Positions 1 to 4,604 of a DNA stretch of 6,158 nucleotides are shown one piece after another (positions within the stretch are counted from its first letter, which is position 1; each line of letters begins with the position of its first letter). The position numbers and the translations under genes were made by a program. Source of the DNA: Candidatus Zixiibacteriota bacterium (lineage in GTDB: Bacteria; SM23-81); the NCBI GenBank assembly GCA_030628225.1, contig DAOVRJ010000152.1, positions 1 through 6,158 on the forward strand, written 5' to 3'. The notes beneath the pieces were generated by a model. It saw only the letters and a list, made by a program, of their open reading frames with translations. It did not search any database and was not told where the DNA came from.

Positions 1-113
1 AAAAAGCAGCGGGCGTTTACCAAGAATGGTTAGGCGTTGCCTGCTTTACCCGCATCTTTCCGTCTTTTATTTTTTCTCTTGCGTGACCTGCAAACGAGAA
101 GGAGATGTTCCTG
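1..113 (+). promoter_or_regulatory. pheS leader with competing short stems and a T-rich tract
   Basis: No complete gene was recognised here. Two perfect short helices can form and cannot coexist fully because both need G9: AAAGCAG (3-9) with CTGCTTT (41-47), and GCGGG (9-13) with CCCGC (49-53). A small AGGC-GTT-GCCT hairpin (32-42) lies inside both. They are followed by a pyrimidine-rich stretch at 55-80 dominated by T. This resembles a weak terminator or attenuator ahead of pheS, but the T-run is interrupted and starts late, so termination is unproven. The left edge may also hold the last codons of an upstream gene (one frame stops at 31-33, another at 84-86). rplT often lies there in other bacteria, but neither tail is recognisable as L20. 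Confidence 0.3.
99..104 (+). promoter_or_regulatory. Ribosome binding site that sets the pheS start
   Basis: AAGGAG is a near-perfect Shine-Dalgarno sequence. It directly abuts the ATG at 105 (no spacer), so that codon cannot be the start. It sits nine bases before the in-frame ATG at 114, which is the right distance. The start at 114 is therefore preferred. Confidence 0.8.
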
Positions 114-1124
114 ATGCGAGAGGAGCTGGAACGGATTGGCCAACAGGCAGTAAATGAAATTTCCCTGGTGAAAAGGGAGTCCGATCTGGAGAAGATAAGG
201 ATTCGCTTGCTGGGACGGAAGGGGGAAATTACCATGCTTTTGAGGGGCTTGGGTAATCTTCCCGTTGGGGAGCGTCCCGCCATGGGTAATTTGGCAAACC
301 AGATAAAGATCAAGGTCGAGAAAGCCTTGGCAGAGAGAAAGCAAGCTTTGGGCTCCAGCGAAAGGGAGGAAGTTACTTCCCTGGACATTACCATGCCGGG
401 TCGTGAAAATTGGGTTGGCGGACTTCATCCACTCACTCGTGTGACCCAGGAGATTGTGGAGATCTTCACAGCCTTGGGATTTCAGGTGGCCCTGGGTCCT
501 GAGGTGGAAACGGATTATTACAATTTCGAGGCCTTGAATTTTCCCAAAGATCATCCTGCCAGGGATATGCAGGACACCTACTATTTAGCCGAAGACGTTG
601 TTCTGAGAACGCATACCTCACCAGTGCAAATTCGGGTTATGGAGAGTCAGAGTCCTCCTGTTCGAGTGGTCATGCCTGGAAGAGTCTACCGGAATGAGGA
701 GATAAATCCAAGGAGCTTCACCGTCTTTTATCAAGTAGAGGGGCTTTATGTGGATCGTGATGTAACCTTTGGGGATCTAAAGGGCATCCTGGTGGCATTC
801 GTGGAGCGGTTTTTTGGATTGAGCGTTCCTATTCGTTTTAGGCCAAGCTTTTTCCCCTTTACAGAGCCCAGCGCGGAGGTGGACATAGGCTGTATCTTAT
901 GCGCAGGCAAGGGGTGCCGGCTTTGCAAGAAAACCGGATGGTTGGAGATCTTGGGGGCCGGGATGGTGGATCCCGCAGTCCTAGCTCATGTAAATTACGA
1001 TCCCGAGGAGGTATCCGGCTATGCTTTTGGTATGGGGGTGGATCGCATAGCCATGTTACGGCATGGCATAGACGACATCAGGCTTTTTTACGAGAACGAT
1101 CTCAGGTTTCTGCGCCAGTTCTAA
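114..1124 (+). CDS. pheS: Phenylalanyl-tRNA synthetase alpha subunit
   Basis: This is the catalytic subunit of the alpha2-beta2 enzyme that charges tRNA-Phe with phenylalanine using ATP. The 336 residues match the usual length of short bacterial PheS. Residues 1-85 form the N-terminal helical arm that contacts tRNA. The class II core follows: GLHPLTRV (103-110), HPARDMQDTYY (147-157), RTHTSPVQIR (165-174), motif 2 around GRVYRNEE and the following QVEGLYVD (189-214), FPFTEPSAEVD (247-257), and motif 3 GYAFGMGVDRIAML (302-315) with its ATP-contacting Arg311. The motif 2 loop reads NEEINPRSFTVFYQ, not the common Asp/Ala-Thr-His-Ser version. A four-cysteine insertion (C260, C263, C268, C271) precedes motif 3; this variant occurs in several phyla. 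Motif 3 has Asp310 where Glu is more usual, a mild change. An in-frame ATG at 105 lacks ribosome-binding spacing and was not used. Confidence 0.97.
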   Translation: MREELERIGQQAVNEISLVKRESDLEKIRIRLLGRKGEITMLLRGLGNLPVGERPAMGNLANQIKIKVEKALAERKQALGSSEREEVTSLDITMPGRENWVGGLHPLTRVTQEIVEIFTALGFQVALGPEVETDYYNFEALNFPKDHPARDMQDTYYLAEDVVLRTHTSPVQIRVMESQSPPVRVVMPGRVYRNEEINPRSFTVFYQVEGLYVDRDVTFGDLKGILVAFVERFFGLSVPIRFRPSFFPFTEPSAEVDIGCILCAGKGCRLCKKTGWLEILGAGMVDPAVLAHVNYDPEEVSGYAFGMGVDRIAMLRHGIDDIRLFYENDLRFLRQF

Positions 1125-1145
1125 AATGAGAAGGGATACTGACTG

Positions 1146-3533
1146 ATGAAAATCAGCTGGCTATGGCTTGGCGAGTACGTGGACATAAATCTCTCCGTTA
1201 AGCAGCTTGCGGAGAGGTTGACACTTACGGGAACTGAAATAGCGAGCATTACTCCTCTGGCCGGCGATTTATCTGGAGTTTTGGTGGGGAAGGTCATATC
1301 AAAGGACAAACACCCACGGGCCGATCGTTTATCCGTGTGCCGGGTAGATGTAGGGGAGGAAATTCTAACAATTGTCTGCGGGGCACCTAATGTGGCTGTG
1401 GGGCAGAAAGTGCCAACCGCCTTGTTGGGCTCCAGTTTGCCTGGAGGATTTAAAATTGAGGCCCGTGAGATTAGAGGAGTTTTTTCCCAAGGTATGATTT
1501 GTTCTGAGAGGGAGCTAAATATCTCCGGGGAAGCCGCGGGGATCATGATTTTAGCGGATGACGCTCCTGTGGGAAAGCCGCTTAAAGAAGTAATTCCCTT
1601 GGAGGATGTGGTGTTGGAAGCGGAACTTACCCCGAACAGATCCGATTGCATGAGCATGATGGGGATAGCCCGGGAGGTGGCCATCATCTGCCAGACGTCG
1701 TTACGGAAGCCAGCGGTCACCTTATCCGAGGGACAGAAAGACGTGGATAAGCTGGTCAGAGTTAACATTAAGGATGTGGAGGGCTGTCCCCGATATACTG
1801 CTCGACTCATTCAGGGTGTGAAAGTAGGTCCATCGCCCTTCTGGTTATCGCGGCGAATAGCGGCTGCCGGCGTGAGATCTATAAACAATGTGGTAGATGT
1901 AACTAATTACGTTATGCTGGAGCTGGGTCAACCCCTGCACGCCTTTGATTACGATCTATTGGCCGGTTCTAAGATTCAGGTGCGAAGAGCCTGGAGGGGT
2001 GAGAAATTCATCACTCTGGATGAAAAAGAGCACATTTTGGATCCGGAGGTCCTGCTGATCTGCGACGGCCAGAAGCCCGTGGCTCTGGCGGGAATTATGG
2101 GCGGGCTACATTCCGAGGTGAGCGCTGGTACGCAGAACATCCTATTGGAGAGTGCTTATTTTCATCCGGCCATTATTCGCCGGGGTTCAAAAAAGCTAAA
2201 TATCTCTACCGAATCCTCCCAGCGTTTTGAACGTGGAGTGGATCCAAATGGTTTGGTGTTTGCCCTGGATCGAGCTGCCCAGCTCATAGCCGAGCTGGCC
2301 GGTGGTACAGTGGAAAGGGGAGTGGTGGATCGTTACCCCGAACATATTGATCCGCTAAACATTATCCTGCGTATTGACAGAGTCAACCAGATTTTGGGAA
2401 CAAGTTTATCATCGGATCAAGTGGCTGTTTTTATGGAAAAGCTAGGTTTTGAGATCGATGGAGAGGATCCGATACAGGTGCGGGTGCCTACCTTTCGCCC
2501 TGACATTAGCAGAGAGATCGACCTTATAGAGGAAGTTGCTCGACTCTACGGCTACGACAAGATCAAGGCCTCGATTCGCATCGGCGGTACTTTAAAAATT
2601 ACGCAGGACCTGGAGGAGGAAACCACCAATAAGATCAAATCGGCGCTGTGCGGTTTAGGTTTGCAGGAGGTGGTGACCAACAGTCTCACGGACCCTGGTC
2701 TGCTTGCGTCCATTGGCTGTCCGCTGCCGGCCAGGAGGATCATAAATCCACTGAGCGAGGATCTCTCCGTTCTTCGCCCCAGCCTCGTTCCCAGCCTGTT
2801 GCAAGTGTTGCGGAGGAACTTCCACAGGACCATAAGGGACATAAGGATTTTTGAGCTGGGAAAGGTTTTTCACGAGCAAGGCGGGAAGGATTCTTCTGCC
2901 GAGCAGTGGGACTTATGCGCTGTCATTGCCGGGAGGCGGAGCCCGGTAAATTGGGATGGAGGGGATGAGTCGGTCGATTTTTACGATCTTAAAGGTCTTC
3001 TAGAATCACTAATGGGCAAATTATCTATTGACAATTTCCACTTTTTACCGTATGATGGGGGTGGCATGTTTCGGGTGGGGTTTGCGGCCAGCCTTATGCT
3101 TGGTGATAATTTGTGTGGAACGTTGGGGCAGCTGGCCCCAGAGGTGAAGTCTGTTTTTGACCTCGAGGAGTATGTTTTCCTTTTTGATCTTAACGTCGCC
3201 TTTCTGATAAAAGCTATGGTCAGAGATAGACGTTATGTGAGTTTGCCCAAGTTCCCCGCCGCAGACAGGGACTTAGCCATTGTGGTTCCCGAGGAGGTGC
3301 TTGCTGGAGAGGTAGAGAGGTTTATTCAACATACAGGAGGAGAATTAGTGGTGGATGTTCGCCTTTTCGATGTTTACCGGGGAAAGCAGATTGCTTCTAA
3401 GAGGAAAGGATTGGCGTTTTCAATATGCTATCAATCGCCACAGAGAACTTTGACAGATAGCGAGGTGGAGGATATCCAGCAGAGGATAATTGCCGCGCTC
3501 AAAGAGAATTTCAGGGCGGAGCTAAGAGATTAG
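1146..3533 (+). CDS. pheT: Phenylalanyl-tRNA synthetase beta subunit
   Basis: This 795-residue protein is the full-length bacterial beta subunit, which supports the catalytic alpha subunit, binds and selects tRNA-Phe, and edits mischarged Tyr-tRNA. The domains are in standard order: N-terminal B1 (KISWLWLGEYVD, 2-13), an EMAP/OB-type tRNA-binding domain (about 44-153, with HPRADRLSVCRVDVG at 56-70), the B3/B4 editing region (about 212-385, with QPLHAFDYD at 262-270, MGG at 318-320 and the STESSQRFERGVDP stretch ending at 367), B5 (about 402-473, ending RPDISREIDLIEEVARLYGYDKI), the degenerate synthetase-like core (about 480-690), and the ferredoxin-fold anticodon-binding domain (about 701-794, starting PKFPAADRDLAI). 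The start ATG follows AAGGG at 1131-1135 with a ten-base spacer and lies 21 bases after the pheS stop, so the two genes form one transcription unit. No break or missing domain is seen. Confidence 0.98.
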   Translation: MKISWLWLGEYVDINLSVKQLAERLTLTGTEIASITPLAGDLSGVLVGKVISKDKHPRADRLSVCRVDVGEEILTIVCGAPNVAVGQKVPTALLGSSLPGGFKIEAREIRGVFSQGMICSERELNISGEAAGIMILADDAPVGKPLKEVIPLEDVVLEAELTPNRSDCMSMMGIAREVAIICQTSLRKPAVTLSEGQKDVDKLVRVNIKDVEGCPRYTARLIQGVKVGPSPFWLSRRIAAAGVRSINNVVDVTNYVMLELGQPLHAFDYDLLAGSKIQVRRAWRGEKFITLDEKEHILDPEVLLICDGQKPVALAGIMGGLHSEVSAGTQNILLESAYFHPAIIRRGSKKLNISTESSQRFERGVDPNGLVFALDRAAQLIAELAGGTVERGVVDRYPEHIDPLNIILRIDRVNQILGTSLSSDQVAVFMEKLGFEIDGEDPIQVRVPTFRPDISREIDLIEEVARLYGYDKIKASIRIGGTLKITQDLEEETTNKIKSALCGLGLQEVVTNSLTDPGLLASIGCPLPARRIINPLSEDLSVLRPSLVPSLLQVLRRNFHRTIRDIRIFELGKVFHEQGGKDSSAEQWDLCAVIAGRRSPVNWDGGDESVDFYDLKGLLESLMGKLSIDNFHFLPYDGGGMFRVGFAASLMLGDNLCGTLGQLAPEVKSVFDLEEYVFLFDLNVAFLIKAMVRDRRYVSLPKFPAADRDLAIVVPEEVLAGEVERFIQHTGGELVVDVRLFDVYRGKQIASKRKGLAFSICYQSPQRTLTDSEVEDIQQRIIAALKENFRAELRD

Positions 3534-3588
3534 GTGCCATAGAAATTGGTGCTATCACGAACCTCATATGTGCGAGTGCTTCGAAAAA

Positions 3589-3594
3589 GAGGTG
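3589..3594 (+). promoter_or_regulatory. Ribosome binding site of the zapB-like gene
   Basis: GAGGTG lies six bases before the ATG at 3601 and twelve before the next in-frame ATG at 3607. In-frame ATGs at 3568 and 3595 lie upstream of it or overlap it, and 3568 has no Shine-Dalgarno sequence of its own. The site therefore favours 3601 as the start. Confidence 0.65.
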
Positions 3595-3600
3595 ATGCTC

Positions 3601-3882
3601 ATGCAGATGGAGAGTTTCGATCAACTTGAGGAACGTATTAACAGAACGGTGGAGTTAATAGGTAAATTGATGGATGAGAAGAAAGATCTTGTCAAGGCGA
3701 ATCAGGAGCTTCAGGCTAAAATACAAGAGCTTGAAGAGGCCAATAAGGAACTTTTGCTTGATCAACAACGGCTAAGGCAGGAGGAAAAGAAGGACAAACA
3801 GCTTCAGAATAAACAGATGGAGATCACTGCGAAAATACAGCAGATGATGCAGAAATTGGACATCGTAGACAGCAGCTTGTGA
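3601..3882 (+). CDS. zapB: ZapB-like coiled-coil protein, probable cell division factor
   Basis: The product is a 93-residue, Leu/Ile/Gln/Glu/Lys-rich, cytoplasmic protein with no signal peptide or membrane segment. Nearly its whole length looks like a continuous coiled coil: hydrophobic residues fall at heptad-like spacing (L9, I13, I20, L23, L30, L37, I41, L44, L51) between charged residues, and Gln/Met-rich helix continues to about residue 86. This matches the character of ZapB (DUF904), a small coiled coil that binds ZapA and FtsZ-ring components. Position supports the call: the next gene is zapA, its known partner in Escherichia coli. Coiled coils are low-complexity and sequence similarity alone is weak, so the family name is an inference. 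The start at 3601 was chosen from the GAGGTG site; a start at 3568 would add 11 residues (MCECFEKEVML) that do not look conserved. The gap from pheT (67 bases) shows no terminator. Confidence 0.65.
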   Translation: MQMESFDQLEERINRTVELIGKLMDEKKDLVKANQELQAKIQELEEANKELLLDQQRLRQEEKKDKQLQNKQMEITAKIQQMMQKLDIVDSSL

Positions 3883-3964
3883 TCTTTATCTATATTTGGG
3901 GATTTATGAGATAGATTGCCGATGATCGTGGTGAGGGGGATGGGTTTTCTCTCGGGCCGATAAA

Positions 3965-4015
3965 GGGAAGGTAAGAGATCTGTTTCATCACCACAATCTG
4001 CGTGGTGACCTTCCC
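3965..4015 (+). other. Strong hairpin in the zapB-like/zapA gap
   Basis: GGGAAGGT (3965-3972) pairs perfectly with ACCTTCCC (4008-4015), and inside it CACCAC (3989-3994) pairs with GTGGTG (4002-4007) around a seven-base loop AATCTGC. A 16-base bulge (3973-3988, containing the palindrome AGATCT) lies on the 5' side. It stands in the 165-base non-coding gap before zapA, 32 bases from the zapA ATG. A run TTTTCTT follows eight bases later (4024-4030), too far for a standard intrinsic terminator. Its role is unknown; it could be an mRNA-processing, attenuation or leader element. Confidence 0.55.
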
Positions 4016-4047
4016 GCCGATGGTTTTCTTCCCAGGTTAGATGAGTG

Positions 4048-4344
4048 ATGGTAAGTGAAAAGTACACGGTGAAAGTAAACATCTTCGGAAATGAGTATCC
4101 TATAAAAAGCGAGGCAGACCCGGAGTACATCAAAAGGGTGGCCAAGTATGTGGACCGGAAAATGCGGGAGATCTCAGAAAAAGTCAATATCAGCTCAGCG
4201 GCTAAGGTTGCCGTACTGGCGGCGCTGAACATCACCGATGAGCTATTTCGAGAAAAAGCTGATAAAGACAAGGCATTAGCTGAGGTTGATGATCGAACTG
4301 CCGAGCTGGCCGAATGGTTGGAAAAAGCGTTGCACACTTTCTAA
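4048..4344 (+). CDS. zapA: Cell division protein ZapA
   Basis: ZapA is a small cytoplasmic protein that binds FtsZ and bundles its protofilaments at the division ring. The 98-residue product has the family layout: an N-terminal beta-alpha-beta head (KYTVKVNIFGNEYPIKSEAD, about 5-24), the characteristic segment DPEYIKRVAKYVDRKMREI (24-42), an Ala-rich helix (SSAAKVAVLAALNITDELFR, about 49-68), and a charged C-terminal coiled coil (about 69-98) used for dimer and tetramer formation. A GTG at 4045 in the same frame is an alternative start adding one residue; the only Shine-Dalgarno-like element is a weak AGG at 4034-4036, so the choice between GTG 4045 and ATG 4048 is not firm. The neighbours are a ZapB-like gene upstream, and a structured RNA plus rny downstream. 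Confidence 0.93.
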   Translation: MVSEKYTVKVNIFGNEYPIKSEADPEYIKRVAKYVDRKMREISEKVNISSAAKVAVLAALNITDELFREKADKDKALAEVDDRTAELAEWLEKALHTF

Positions 4345-4418
4345 TCCGGGTTTACGAAAAAAAGGAAATGATCGGTTTAGATAACTGAACTTTAAGTAGG
4401 TTCTGAGAACTTTAGATT

Positions 4419-4550
4419 CCCCGCCATATCCGCGGTTAGATGAGGCTATAAGCCTCAATCCAGACCATACTTCTGGCGATGCAGAGAGCCATTTCGTCGG
4501 AAGAGGGTCTGATGTCTCCAGAATCGCGGAAGCAAAAGGCGGGGTTTTTT
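4419..4550 (+). ncRNA. ssrS: Candidate 6S RNA between zapA and rny
   Basis: The region folds as one long rod. The outer helix is CCCCGCC (4419-4425) with GGCGGGG (4538-4544). The second helix is TCCGCGGTT (4429-4437) with AATCGCGGA (4522-4530), nine pairs including one G-T. A central open region follows, whose 5' side holds a perfect hairpin TGAGGCT-ATA-AGCCTCA (4441-4457) and whose 3' side is ten unpaired bases (4512-4521). The terminal arm has CAGACC (4461-4466) with GGTCTG (4506-4511), then an imperfect stem from CTTCTGGCGA (4470-4479) to TCGTCGGAAG (4494-4503), with about 14 bases at the tip. Closing stem, central bubble and terminal arm are the architecture of 6S RNA, which sequesters housekeeping RNA polymerase. 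6S genes are known next to zapA in Proteobacteria. The 132-base core is shorter than the usual 160-200, so the true 5' end may lie upstream (about 4390). A structured rny leader is the main alternative. Confidence 0.5.
4538..4550 (+). terminator. Terminator-like end of the structured RNA
   Basis: GGCGGGG is followed at once by six T. The only good partner for GGCGGGG is CCCCGCC at 4419-4425, about 110 bases upstream, with the whole RNA folded between them. That gives a G/C-rich helix plus U-run as in intrinsic termination, though with a very large loop. It would define the 3' end of the RNA; whether it stops read-through into rny is not clear. Confidence 0.4.
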
Positions 4551-4604
4551 ATGGCGTACGCTTTCTGTGGAAAAGGGCGTCATCAATAGAGGGAGGGAAC
4601 GAAC

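Noticed and set aside
105-113. ATG at 105 as the start of pheS
   Set aside because: AAGGAG ends at 104 and leaves no spacer, while ATG 114 has a nine-base spacer and begins with the normal MREELERI-type N-terminus.
30-554. A 174-codon open frame on the - strand over pheS
   Set aside because: It is antisense to conserved PheS sequence and has no recognisable motif; the overlapping 125-codon - strand frame at 17-394 is rejected for the same reason.
1121-1810. A 229-codon open frame on the - strand
   Set aside because: It is antisense to the tRNA-binding region of pheT, is Ser/Thr/Pro-rich like a typical shadow frame, and has no ribosome site or family likeness.
3450-3478. A TTGACA box with TATCCA 17 bases later, as a promoter for the zapB-like and zapA genes
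   Set aside because: The perfect -35 encodes part of the conserved TLTDSE motif near the PheT C-terminus, and the -10 matches only three of six bases, so it is probably a coding coincidence.
4041-4058. Five-codon frame ATG 4041 to TGA 4056 overlapping the zapA start
   Set aside because: It is too short to be informative and its ATG is only five bases from the weak AGG; chance is the simplest explanation.
3804-4337. A 177-codon - strand frame across the zapB-zapA gap
   Set aside because: It covers zapA in antisense and runs through the structured gap; its product is Ser-rich with no domain. The gap alone is not coding on either strand as far as I can see.
4419-4550. SRP RNA, tmRNA or RNase P RNA instead of 6S
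   Set aside because: There is no SRP-type GGAA-capped helix with its AGCAGC partner (the GGAA at 4499-4502 lies in a stem, not a loop), no tRNA-like end or tag ORF, and the element is far too short for RNase P RNA.
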